This document shows, in pieces, positions 44,151 to 55,064 of a stretch of 64,000 nt of DNA (position 1 is its first letter; every line of letters begins with the position of its first letter). Source of the stretch: Brachypterus glaber (Eukaryota > Arthropoda > Insecta > Coleoptera > Kateretidae); contig OY294046.1 of the NCBI GenBank assembly GCA_958510825.1, positions 49,891,794-49,955,793 of the forward strand, in the 5' to 3' direction. The notes under the pieces are model-generated. The model did not search any database and was not told the DNA's origin. It worked only from the letters and a program-made list of their open reading frames with translations. The translations under genes and the position numbers were made by a program.

Positions 44151-44736
44151 ATAATCGAAGGACACTAATATAATTTCATAACACGTTTCTGTACTTTGGC
44201 AAAACCAGGAATTTCCTGGCAGGAAATACCATCACTTTCATTTTATCACTAGTACCTAAACTTATTTCTGTTTAAACAACAAAAATCACCGTGGATTCTG
44301 CAGTACTCTGCGGTTTTTAGTACTGTAAAGCCCAAGTATTAGTGATATTAAAAAAATGTACGACTGGTGCTATAGACCCCAGCAGAGGCTGTTTCAGCGA
44401 GAGATTTATACGGGAACGCGACCGCTTCTAGGAGACAACACATTTTGTTTCTTGTACCAACACAACGTTTCATGGTAATTCACCAACGCTTACCATAAAT
44501 CCATTGTCAACACAATAGCAGCCAATTTTGAAACGTTCAAATATTTTAAGTGTAAGGTAAAGAATATATTTTGTATTATGGTGGTCCATTTTTTAGAAAA
44601 CTGTAGTTTTCTATAGAAAATTTTATAACAATTTTTAACTTGCGGAGTAAATTCTTGTTCATTATATGCATTACCTGTAAGAAAATTTCACATTAAGGCA
44701 CTCTAGTCCTGCCTAAACCTTAACCCTATATTGCAA
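44151..44736. other. Spacer, nothing recognised
   Basis: No coding frame or repeat boundary seen up to the start of the large tandem duplication. Confidence 0.4.
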
Positions 44737-45427
44737 ATAATTTTATTTTTCAACTAAAAAAATTTATGATACATCTTTTAACTTGTATAATTCATAAAAA
44801 ATTATTGTTTTTATTCGATTGATTCTAAAAGCGACACTTTCTGTTCATGTTTTACGGGCGAAGAGTTGAACTTTGTGGCCCTAGGGCCAAACAGTTTTTA
44901 TCGCCCGCTAACTAAAACTTGTTTTTTTTAAGCTTTTTAAAAGAAGATACTTTAAAAAAACTGTAATATTTATAAAGAAATATGACCTTTTGTTCACTTT
45001 TGGTTCTTTTTGACCAGATACAGTTAATAGTTAATCATTTCATACAAAATAATTTCTTCTATAACATAACCTCAAAATATATGTTAACTGATTAATTTGT
45101 ATTCATCCACTAAAATAACTTAAAAACGCAAAATTTCAATTGTAAAATCAATTTCAATATTTATAATATTCATGGAACAGTTTTGGAAGTATTATTATTT
45201 TCATAACATTTTAACAGAAAATAATCACCAAGCATTTTTAATTTGAAAATAAAACCGCACTCGAAAGAAATGATTCAATTGTTTTTTAAGCGATTTGATT
45301 GGATAGTAATTTGTCATGGATAACTAGATAAGTAATAAGACAGGAAAAAGAAATATTTCTTGCAATTTAAAATTAGTATATTTTAATAATTTATTATAAT
45401 TAGTAACAATCGAATAAAAAAATATTG

Positions 45428-45552
45428 TATAATACACGGGCAAAAAGTTAAATTTCGATTTCGTAGATTTATTACCCTCGGGCCGGCCCTATCGGCCAGC
45501 CCTCGGCTTCTAAAAACCTACTAAATCGAAATCGCCCTTGTCACGGTGCGGT
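45428..45552. mobile_element. Small G/C-rich palindromic MITE, copy in duplicate 1
   Basis: TATAATACACGGGC on the left and GCCCTTGT on the right flank arms with TTTCGATTTCGTAG and CTACTAAATCGAAA around CTCGGGCCGGCC and GGCCAGCCCTCGG. About 115 bp. Its right terminus is split by the 45542-47310 foldback; the intact version is at about 49982-50102. Confidence 0.72.
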
Positions 45553-47314
45553 GGTGCGACGGTTTAAATCAACTTCAAATTACCCCATTTCTGTTTCTAT
45601 ACGACGATTCTATGAGACGTTAGTATGATTTTAACCAAAAATAAAAAAAATCTATCGAGCACATTTTTTTTATTAAGCAAAAACCCCGTATGTTGGACAC
45701 TTACCTTGTATTTGACTATTCACTAAATATTTACTCAAACTATTATTATTTTTTTTGTTTTATTTTGTTCAATATACGTGAACTGAAAAATAATTAATAA
45801 TAAAAAACCCCTTATAACGGATGATACAAGAAGTATTGCCTACGAATTATCTCCGTAACTATAAAAGATAACAGATAACTTTTTGAAATTTACAGAGCTT
45901 GTATGAACTGTAAATACCCCATTTTGTCATGGTCATTATAAAAAAATCATTTCCTGTCTTAGCGGAAGTGATACCAACTTTTGATTTTTAAATGGAACCC
46001 TATATATTTGCTTACATTTATAGATGCGTATTTAAATTATCTTTTTATTAACATATCACAAGTCGATATTTGCATTAAAGATGGCGCCACAGGATCCATT
46101 TTTCATAAACACAACATGGCGGTCCGATGACCTCCATATTGGAATATTTCTGAAACTTAACATTTTAAATCTTTTAATAGTAGGCTAAAAATTTACTGTT
46201 GATCTGAAACTGATTTCCTTTTGTTTTTATGGATATGGCGCTATTTTGAAGTTTTTTTTTTTTTCAAATCATCAACTTAAACGCCATTTTGTGCTAAATT
46301 TTTTAAAGGAAACGACCTTTTTTTGATTTCGCTAAATTAAAAACTCAGGTATACTCTACAAGAAAAAAGTACAAACACCCTAATAGGGTTGGAAATTGTT
46401 TGGGAAAATGGCCATATTCCGTTGGGAGCTTATTAAATCCCAAGGGAATATGGACATTTTCCCCGAAAAGGGCCAACGCTATTAGAGTATTTCTACGTTT
46501 TTCTTGAGTATACCTGAGTTTTTGATCTAGTGAAATCAATAATAGGTCGATTCATTTAAAAAATTAGCACAAATTGGCGTTAAAGTGGATGATTAAAAAA
46601 AATTAACATAACGCCATTTTCATAAAAACAAAAGACAATCAGTTTCAGATAAACAGTAAATTTTTAGCCTACTATTAAAAGATTTGAAATGAAAAGTTTG
46701 AGAAATATTCCAATATGGAAGTCATAGGACCGCCATGTTGTTTTTATGTAAAATGTCTCCTGTGGCACCATATTTAACACAAATATTGAGAATGAAAATT
46801 GAATTTAAATATGAATCTAAATAAGTAAGCAAATGTAAAGGGTTCCATTTAAAAATCAAAGTTGGTATCACTTCCGCTTAGACCGGAAGTGATATTTTTA
46901 TAATGATCATGCTAAAATGGGGTATTTAGGGTTCATACAAGTTCTGTAAATTTCAAAAAGTTATCTTTTATAGTTACGGAGATAATTCGTAGGCAATACT
47001 TCTTGTGTCACCCAGTATAAGGGGTTTTTTATTATAAATTTTATTTTTTTATGACGATTATTTTGCAGTTCACGTATATTAAACAAAACGAAACAAAAAA
47101 ATAATAATAATTTGAGTAAATATTTAGTGAAAAGTCATATACAAGGTAAGTGTCCAACATACGGGGTTTTTGTTTAATAAAAAAAAATGTGCTCGATAGA
47201 TTTTTTTTTATTTTTGGTTAAAATCATCCTAAAGTATCATAGAATCGACGTATAGAAACATAAATGGGGTAATTTGAAGTTGATTTAAACTGTCGCACCA
47301 CCGCACCGTGTTGT
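45538..47314. mobile_element. 1.77-kb near-complete palindrome (foldback transposon)
   Basis: Ends CACGGTGCGGTGGTGCGAC and its complement bound 45542-47310, flanked by TTGT (45538-45541 and 47311-47314). The arms are inverted over almost all of their ~870 bp (landmarks CCCCGTATGTTGGACACTTA, ATGGCGGTCC, AGGTATACTC), meeting at GGGAGCTTATTAAATCCC near 46428. There is no coding frame; a 64-codon frame at the centre is incidental. The paralogous position in duplicate 2 (50092-50095) is empty with one TTGT, proving mobility. Superfamily unknown. Confidence 0.9.
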
Positions 47315-47574
47315 ATTATAAATAACTATTTTTTTTTAATTTCAAACATTTTGATACATTTTTTTCAAACCCATCCGGAAACATTGTGCACATAAAGAAC
47401 AAAAACGAATACAAAACTAAAAAATATTGATACTCAAAGGCACGTTTTTAAACAAAAACCAACCCACTAACAAAAATTTAACTCCGACTAATTTCAAAAG
47501 TGATTACCTGTTTGGACTTACCGGAAATTTTCGATACTGCTATCTTTCAATAGACACTTGAAGACCAGTGTTCG

Positions 47575-48211
47575 TAAAGGCCTATCCAGAAGCTTGCATA
47601 AGAATATAAAACATAAGAATGCGATGCCGTGATTGGCTTACAAGATACATGGCCGCACCTCAAGCCATTCACGGCATAGCATTGTTACACTCAGAAAAAT
47701 CTCATCACGTAAAATCAATAAGAAATTATTTTAATTTAAAAAAGTTGCCTTTTAAAATAATAAAAGTAAGAACTTTACGTTTTAGTTATGAATAATATTA
47801 ATTTAAAAAAATAATTTTTACACCAAAACGTTTTTCACTTTAAAGTAAAAGTATTGTCCCTTACTTTCTTATTTTAATGTTTTCCTAATAAAATTACAAT
47901 ATTTCCCTTTATATTGTTGAAAAATATCAATATATTAAAATAATTTTTTATAAAATAACCAGTTTTTGTATTCAAATCATTTCTGGTTTACAAGTTATTT
48001 AAAGGAAACATTTTTCAAATAACAGTGAATATTTTTATTTTTACAATGGCTTATAAAATTAAAAAGTATCTTTTCGAATTAACAAAAAACACTGTCGGAG
48101 CAAAAACATATTGGTTTTCTTTTAAATCATATGACTTTTGTTTGATTTTACAACGATTTTTCTCTGAGTGTATGTACTATGTTGTTATGCGAGCCCGTGG
48201 ATATGCCCTAA
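47575..48211. mobile_element. Harbinger-like MITE containing a second MITE (duplicate 1)
   Basis: 47578-48208 has the ends AGGCCTATCC and GGATATGCCC with TAA duplications. Inside is 47688-48170, a second element. Apart from that insert the sequence matches 40975-41113. The 65-codon frame at 48025-48222 spans the two elements and is not a gene. Confidence 0.85.
47686..48172. mobile_element. Mariner-type MITE nested in the Harbinger-like MITE
   Basis: 483 bp with ends CACTCAGAAAAATC and (complement) CACTCAGAGAAAAATC, TA on both sides. Subterminal TAAAATCAA occurs in both arms. The uninterrupted target is preserved at 40972-41116 (ATTGTTATGTAC). Confidence 0.85.
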
Positions 48212-48588
48212 GTGAAAAATAGGTGCCTATGCATAAAGTTTGGACTTTGATTATTGTTCCAAAATGATAACAAGGTTAAAGTTCAGCGGCGGATTTATTT
48301 CATTTTAAGGGGGGCATCCATAAGGAAAAAATTTGCGCATTCACCAAAAATAAAAAAATATATGCTAATATATCTCAAAATATAATCGCTGGGGGGAGGC
48401 TATGGCCCCCGTTAAGGTTAACGTTTAGGCAGGACAAGATAGCCTCAATGTGACATTTTCTCGTCATCAAATAGATTTCTGACACTGAAGTATGCTCATA
48501 AGAGTAAAATAAATGATGAGAGTAGTGGATGTCATTTTTTTATCAAACGTATAGGTACGCGTATATGAAGCCAAGCAAAAATTTTGAA

Positions 48589-49056
48589 CAACACAGGCCC
48601 ACAAAAAACAAAAGTGGTCTGCGACATGGATAGGACCATGATATTCCTATGTATTTTCTCCCGCTAAAATCGAATCTGATGTTAGTTTAGCTCCTACACG
48701 TCTGGATTTTTCTCTACAGCCGCACTATGATACCAAAAGGGAAAAAAGTGACCAAAATTATTTTATTGTGTATTTCAACTTTAAATGATTAGAAAGACAT
48801 AAAAAATATATTTTTTAATTTTTTTAATATCTTCAATTGAAGATTTTATTTATATTTTACTAATCATTTAAAGTTGAAATACAAAATAATGTTGGTCACT
48901 ATTTTCCCGTGGTATAGTGCGGTTGTAGAGAAAAACCTAGACGTGAAGGGATTAAACTGAGCTCAGATTCTGTTTCAGCCTGCGAAAATACATAGGAATA
49001 CCAATGGTCCTATGCATGGAGCAGACTACTTTTTTTTTTTTTGTGGGCCTGTGCAA
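48589..49056. mobile_element. CACTA-like palindromic MITE (duplicate 1)
   Basis: 48592-49053 runs from CACAGGCCCACAAAAAAC to its complement, with CAA on both sides. The arms pair over about 220 bp (ACATGGATAGGACCATGATA; TTTCAACTTTAAATGATTAG) with a loop of about 30 bp around CTTCAATTGAAG. Same end type as the element at 21130-29592. Confidence 0.82.
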
Positions 49057-49981
49057 TTAATTGAACGACTTTTGAATTTTTTACTGAGAAAATTGAAATC
49101 CTATTATGAAAATTTACAAAATAGACAATGTTTATTAGAGATGTAATACAGAAAGTTGCGTAAGAGTAATTCCTTTTGACTGATATATTTATTAATATTT
49201 GGACAGCGAAATCCTAATCAAAAACTTGACATTTAATATTTTTTTTAATGAAAAAAACTATGCTAAAAAATAATTTTATTTTTCAACTAAAAAAATTTAT
49301 GATACATCTTTTAACTTGTATAATTCATAAAAAATTATTGTTTTTATTCGATTGATTCTAAAAGCGACACTTTCTGTTCATGTTTTACGGGCGAAGAGTT
49401 GAACTTTGTGGCCCTAGGGCCAAACAGTTTTTAACGCCCGCTAACTAAAACTTGTTTTTTTTTAAGCTTTTTAAAAGCAGATACTTTAAAAAAACTGTAA
49501 TATTTATAAAGAAATATGACCTTTTGTTCACTTTTGGTCTTGAACTAACTGTTCTTTTTGACCAAATACAGTTAATAGTTAATCATTTCATACAAAATAA
49601 TTTCTTCTATAACATAACCTCAAAATATATGTTAACTGATTAATTTGTATTCATCCACTAAAATAACTTAAAAACGCAAAATTTCAATTGTAAAATCAAT
49701 TTCAATATTTATATTTATAATATTCATGGAACAGTTTTGGAAGTATTATTATTTTCATAACATTTTAACAGAAAATAATCACCAAGCATTTTTAATTTGA
49801 AAATAAAACCGCACTCGAAAGAAATAATTCAATTGTTTTTTAAGCGATTTGATTGGATAGTAATTTGTCATGGATAACTAGATAAGTAATAAGACAGGAA
49901 AAAGAAATATTTCTTGCAATTTAAAATTAGTATATTTTAATAATTTATTATAATTAGTAACAATCGAATAAAAAAATATTG

Positions 49982-50102
49982 TATAATACACGGGCAAAAA
50001 GTTAAATTTCGATTTCGTAGATTTATTACCCTCGGGCCGGCCCTATCGGCCAGCCCTCGGCTTCTAAAAACCTACTAAATCGAAATCGCCCTTGTATTAT
50101 AT
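49982..50102. mobile_element. Small G/C-rich palindromic MITE, intact copy in duplicate 2
   Basis: Uninterrupted version of 45428-45541, ending GCCCTTGTATTATA. Contains the empty target TTGT at 50092-50095 of the 1.77-kb foldback. Confidence 0.78.
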
Positions 50103-50357
50103 AAATAACAATTTTTTTTTAATTTCAAACATTTTGATACATTTTTTTCAAACCCATCCGGAAACATTGTGCACATAAGGAACAAAAACGAATACAAAAC
50201 TAAAAAATATTGATACTCAAAGGCACGTTTTTAAACAAAAACCAACCCACTAACAAAAATTTAACTCCGACTAATTTCAAAAGTGATTACCTGTTTGGAC
50301 TTACCGGCAATTTTCGATACTGCTATCTGTCAATAGATACTTGAAGGCCAGTGTTCG

Positions 50358-50994
50358 TAAAGGCCTATCCAGAAGCTTGCATAAGAACATAAAACATAAG
50401 AATGCGATAACGTGATTGGCTTACAAGATACATGGCCGCACCTCAAGCCATTCACGGCATAGCATTGTTACACTCAGAAAAATCTCATCACGTAAAATCA
50501 ATAAGAAATTATTTTAATTTAAAAAAGTTGCCTTTTAAAATAATAAAAGTAAGAACTTTACGTTTTAGTTATGAATAATATTAATTTAAAAAAATAATTT
50601 TTACACCAAAACGTTTTTCACTTTAAAGTAAAAGTATTGTTCCTTACTTTCTTATTTTAATGTTTTCCTAATAAAATTACAATATTTCCCTTTATATTGT
50701 TGAAAAATATCAATATATTAAAATAATTTTTTATAAAATAACCAGTTTTTGTATTCAAATCATTTCTGGTTTACAAGTTATTTAAAGGAAACATTTTTCA
50801 AATAACAGTGAATATTTTTATTTTTACAATGGCTTATAAAATTAAAAAGTATCTTTTCGAATTAACAAAAAACACTGTCGGAGCAAAAACATATTGGTTT
50901 TCTTTTAAATCATATGACTTTTGTTTGATTTTACAACGATTTTTCTCTGAGTGTATGTACTATGTTGTTATGCGAGCCCGTGGATATGCCCTAA
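50358..50994. mobile_element. Nested Harbinger-like plus mariner-type MITE (duplicate 2)
   Basis: Same structure as 47575-48211: outer element 50361-50991, inner element 50471-50953. Present because of the segmental duplication, not a new insertion. Confidence 0.85.
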
Positions 50995-51371
50995 GTGAAA
51001 AATAGGTGCCTATGCATAAAGTTTGGACTTTGATTATTGTTCCAAAATGATAACAAGGTTAAAGTTCAGCGGCGGATTTATTTCATTTTAAGGGGGGCAT
51101 CCATAAGGAAAAAATTTGCGCATTCACCAAAAATAAAAAAATATATGCTAATATATCTCAAAATATAATCGCTGGGGGGAGGCTATGGCCCCCGTTAAGG
51201 TTAACGTTTAGGCAGGACAAGATAGCCTCAATGTGACATTTTCTCGTCATCAAATAGATTTCTGACACTGAAGTATGCTCATAAGAGTAAAATAAATGAT
51301 GAGAGTAGTGGATGTCATTTTTTTATCAAACGTATAGGTACGCGTATATGAAGCCAAGCAAAAATTTTGAA

Positions 51372-51841
51372 CAACACAGTCCCACAAAAAAACAAAAGTG
51401 GTCTGCGACATGGATAGGACCATGATATTCCTATGTATTTTCTCCCGCTAAAATCGAATCTGATGTTAGTTTAGCCCCTACACGTCTGGATTTTTCTCTA
51501 CAGCCGCACTATGATACCAAAAGGGAAAAAAGTGACCAAAATTATTTTATTGTGTATTTCAACTTTAAATGATTAGAAAGACATAAAAAATATATTTTTT
51601 AATTTTTTTAATAATTTCAATTGAAGATTTTATTTATATTTTACTAATCATTTAAAGTTGAAATACAAAATAATGTTGGTCACTATTTTCCCGTGGTATA
51701 GTGCGGTTGTAGAGAAAAACCCAGACGTGTAGAGATTAAACTGAGCTCAGATTCTGTTTCAGCGGGCGAAAATACATAGGAATACCAATGGTCCTATGCA
51801 TGGAGCAGACTACTTTTATTTTTTTTTGTGGGCCTGTGCAA
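51372..51841. mobile_element. CACTA-like palindromic MITE (duplicate 2)
   Basis: Copy of 48589-49056 within the duplication (51375-51838), with CAA on both sides and a few substitutions. Confidence 0.8.
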
Positions 51842-52772
51842 TTAATTGAACGACTTTTGAATTTTTTACTGAGAAAATTGAAATCCTATTATGAAAATTT
51901 ACAAAATAGACAATGTTTATTAGAGATGTAATACAGAAAGTTGCGTAAGAGTAATTCCTTTTGACTGATATATTTATTAATATTTGGACAGCGAAATCCT
52001 AATCAAAAACTTGACATTTAATTATTTTTTTTAATGAAAAAAACTATGCTTAAAATAGATAAACTACGGCAAGCATGCACTTTTTAATAGGGCCATGTCC
52101 CTCCTACCCACGGTAAGGACATTTAACCCTTTAGGTGTCTTTGGGATACTATCTTCCCACCGACTTTATACTCCTTCCAAAGCTGTGCCCAGTGATGAAA
52201 TCTATTTTCTTAATTATTTTAAGGTAGTAGTCTGGTAACTTATACCTATTTTCATGACTTCTTTGGAGGGTGGTTTTTTATAGGAAAATAAAAATGAATT
52301 ATCTTGAATATTTAGAGTGTTTTTATTTACATATTGAAAATATAAAAAAAAATTTATTTGAAAAAATTTAATAGTTTATTACTATTATTATTGTCACTCG
52401 AAGTTGGAACCTCAAAAAAAATGCACGTGGGTGGCCCGGGTGATTTTGGCTCTTGATGTTATCTGAAATCAAATATTCTTGATTATTCTTAATCTATAGA
52501 CATGTCATTCTGGTCGGAAGTACTGAAGTTAAATTTCAAGGATAAATAACAAAATGGCGGACTTTGAAAAAAAAAGTCCTTTTATTTTAGCAAAGAAAGG
52601 GTTGTAAAATAAAAAGTTAGGGGTGAAAAAAATTCTTGTTAGTACCGACGAGAACTATAAGTGTGTAGAACAGCGTTAAAATTTGAAAGCAATCGGTAGA
52701 AAAAAAGTTAGGACCCGGGCCGACCAGAAAAACAATTTATTATTCCATCAATCTATTTTCTAATCATCGTAC

Positions 52773-52837
52773 AGAGTGATATTGGTAGACTGACAGTTTC
52801 GGGCTGCTGGCCCTCTTCAGTACCAAGAGTCAACTCT
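52773..52837 (-). ncRNA. Type I hammerhead self-cleaving ribozyme
   Basis: Reverse complement is identical in its core to 39590-39654: stem I TTGGTA/TACCAA, CTGAAGA (complement of 52814-52820), stem II GGGC/GCCC with loop CAGCA, GAAA, CTGTCAG, cleavage triplet GTC. It is the downstream ribozyme of the dimer in sense orientation; cleavage at both would release a 354-nt RNA. Confidence 0.88.
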
Positions 52838-53126
52838 GCACGCTGATTAAGAAAACGTTTTTAGACTTTACTCGCAAAAGGAATATAGCCATTAGATTGA
52901 TGTAGACTTGTGCGCCATCTATTTCTAGATGTAGACAACTACTCATATCTCTCCTTATCTGGAGACTTTGAATGGTAGCAAGTTGAAGACTTGTGTGTCT
53001 CAAGCACATAGTACCACTAACGGGTGGTTAGACGTAAAATTAGTAAGGACAGAAATTTTTAATTTTAAACAAAATTATAAAAATATTAATTTATTATTCC
53101 ATCAATCTATTTTCTAATCATCGTAC

Positions 53127-53191
53127 AGAGTGATATTGGTAGACTGACAGTTTCGGGCTGCTGGCCCTCTTCAGTACCAAGAGTCAACTCT
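53127..53191 (-). ncRNA. Type I hammerhead self-cleaving ribozyme
   Basis: Same sequence and fold as 52773-52837, exactly 354 bp away. The 5' strand of stem I sits next to the junction with the inverted segment; the AGAGTTGACTC arm is just retained, so the fold is complete. Confidence 0.86.
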
Positions 53192-53652
53192 GGAATAATA
53201 AATTAATATTTTTATAATTTTGTTTAAAATTAAAAATTTCTGTCCTTACAGAAAAACAATGTTTTGAGAAAAACGCTTTTAAAGTTCAACAACAAATTTA
53301 AACCTTAAAGGTTGGACTCCGAGGCGCTCTAGGAAACTCATTATAACTCCCGAAATATTTCGAATTTCAGTCTGAAATTTTCACAGTATATTCTCAAGAC
53401 ATTGTACTTAGGCAAAAGAAAAAATTTTCGATTTTTTGAACCCAAGTTACCAGACTACTACCTTAAATTATTAGGATACAGCTGATATCTGTTAAAGACT
53501 CTGCGACATACGCATGCCACTAATTCGGTAATAAGTGGGAAGATATACGTGAGTCATAACATGAAAAAAAAAATTAGTTTTTTTTTAATTCAATGAAAAA
53601 GGTTAAATAATAATAATAATAATAAATAATTATGTAAGTACTAAGATATATG

Positions 53653-54389
53653 TACAGGGTGATCCATAACTGCCATGCCAAAATTTAAGAGGTGATTCTA
53701 GATCCAAAAATATAAAAAAAGTTCCTATGAAGGTTGGTCCGGAAATGAGCCCTAAGGGATCTAGGGCCCTTTAAAATTGTAATAAAAATAAGGTTTTTAA
53801 TTAATAACTCGGGTACCGTTTAAGCTAGAGCGGCGAGCTTTTGCATGTATACTAGTATTAATAGGGACAATAAGTTTATGTTAATTTATTTTTTTAATTT
53901 ATCCAGAGGCGTGCCCAGACGGACAAAATATATGAGGCTTAAAACATTTTTGCCCCAAACTTTTCTATGTGTATGTTTTTTGGATTTGTTGTAAAAAATA
54001 TAGATTTCTAGAGTAAAAATACATATAAAATATCATATAGTGTAACACTGTAGGAGCAACCGTTATCAAAAAAAAAATGCAATTAAGAGGAAGTAACATT
54101 TTGTGCCACCAAAAACGTTACTTTTTAAAAGGCTATTACTCCTTTAATATTAAATTTAGGTGTTTTGGTGTATAATACTTTTTTGCTCAGTTTTAAATGA
54201 AGAATCACCCTGCAGCATTAAAATTTTATTGGTGCTTTTTTTTGTTCCCCATTCAATACGTCATCTTCGAAAGGCCGTAGCTCCCTTAGGGCTCATTTCC
54301 GGACCAACCTTTATAGGAACTTTTTTTCATATTTTTGGATGTAGAATCACCTCTTAAATTTCGGTACGCGAGTTCTGGAACAGGCTGTA
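53653..54389. mobile_element. CAGGGTG-type foldback MITE with TA duplication
   Basis: 53655-54387 (733 bp) starts CAGGGTGATCCATAACT and ends, as complement, CAGCCTGTTCCAGAACT, with TA on both sides. The arms pair over about 130 bp (AAGAGGTGATTCTA; AAGTTCCTATGAAGGTTGGT; CCGGAAATGAGCCCTAAGGG). Mariner-type target. The element at 27544-27961 has similar ends. Confidence 0.82.
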
Positions 54390-55028
54390 TATTTACTTTA
54401 CAAACTTAGCGTAAGAAAATATAGTTTATTTCATATTTAATACAATAAAAGCTGTTTTGTTCTAAAAATACTCATTTTAATAAAACGCAATTTTTAAAAT
54501 TAGCCTAACATAACGCCCTACTTCTTGCCGCCTAAAGGATTAATCTATAAATTTTGTCTCTAGCGGAGACTTTGTATTTGTGTTTGCCACAACAGCTACA
54601 AAAAAAATCTCCTCCCAATGAAACTGTTAACTCGAAAAATCTCATCAACCTTCAAAATTTGATAACTGCCACAAATTAAAAAAAGAGCTCATCGCTCAAA
54701 ATGGCAACTGCCACAAATGTTTTCTGCCAACATTAAAAGTAAAAAAAAACTTAAAATAATAGATAAAAACCAAAATCTCGATAAATTTTTTTATCCCTTA
54801 TCATTATGGATCTTGAATATAGGGATTTTATTATTTTTGTTAAAAAAAAATCTTTGTAATCTCGCTTAAATTTTGCCAACTGAACTTTATTCCTGGACAA
54901 TTTCGACATAAATTTAATGTTTTATATTTTACGAACTCGGAGCTAAATTTGCCAACTTGGAGCTAAATTTGCCGAGTTAGAAAATTATTGGGAGGCTACA
55001 TCACATATTATGCGATATGCATATAGGG
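54390..55028. other. Spacer with a short tandem repeat
   Basis: GGAGCTAAATTTGCCRA is repeated at about 54941 and 54959. Several nearby GCCAAC/GCCACAA words suggest an old simple repeat. No gene. Confidence 0.4.
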
Positions 55029-55064
55029 TCGATAGGGTCAGTCATATATGACTGACCCTATCGA
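55029..55064. repeat. Perfect 36-bp palindrome
   Basis: TCGATAGGGTCAGTCATA is followed immediately by its exact complement, with no loop and no mismatch. Confidence 0.93.

Larger units (their letters stand above)
44737..52050 (+). repeat. Large tandem segmental duplication (about 4.5 kb and 2.8 kb copies)
   Basis: Copy 1 (about 44737-49265) and copy 2 (about 49266-52050) align throughout, from AAATAATTTTATTTTTCAAC to AATGAAAAAAACTATGCT, with few substitutions. Copy 1 is longer because a 1,769-bp foldback was inserted at 45542; small indels elsewhere include 17 bp near 49543. The junction shows A/T-rich microhomology. Both copies carry the same palindromic MITE, the nested Harbinger-like MITE and the CACTA-like MITE, so those inserted before the duplication. 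Confidence 0.93.
52726..53260 (-). mobile_element. Hammerhead-ribozyme (retrozyme-like) element, copy 2, dimeric
   Basis: The insert 52737-53249 (513 bp) is flanked by a perfect 11-bp duplication AGAAAAACAAT (52726-52736 and 53250-53260). In its sense (minus) orientation it starts with a 58-bp inverted copy of its own 3' region (GTAAGGACAGAAATTTTTAA and on), continues from CAGAGTTGACTC through one ribozyme, runs through a complete 354-bp unit to a second ribozyme, and ends TTGATGGAATAATAA. The unit includes a segment absent from copy 1 (52947-53052, with CACCCGTTAGTGG on the sense strand). Non-coding. Start and end points in the unit differ from copy 1. Confidence 0.9.
52218..53466. mobile_element. 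TIR element with TTAA at both ends, split by a ribozyme element
   Basis: Perfect 24-bp inverted ends: TTTAAGGTAGTAGTCTGGTA followed by ACTT on the left, and the complement ending at 53466. TTAA could be a piggyBac-type duplication (TTAA|GGTAGTAGTCTGG) or part of the TIR. Without the ribozyme element (52737-53249 plus one duplication) it is about 725 bp. No transposase frame. Confidence 0.78.

Noticed and set aside
48025..48222. A 65-codon frame with an identical second copy at 50808-51005
   Set aside because: It crosses the boundary between two nested MITEs and is duplicated by the segmental duplication. Identity reflects recent duplication, not selection.
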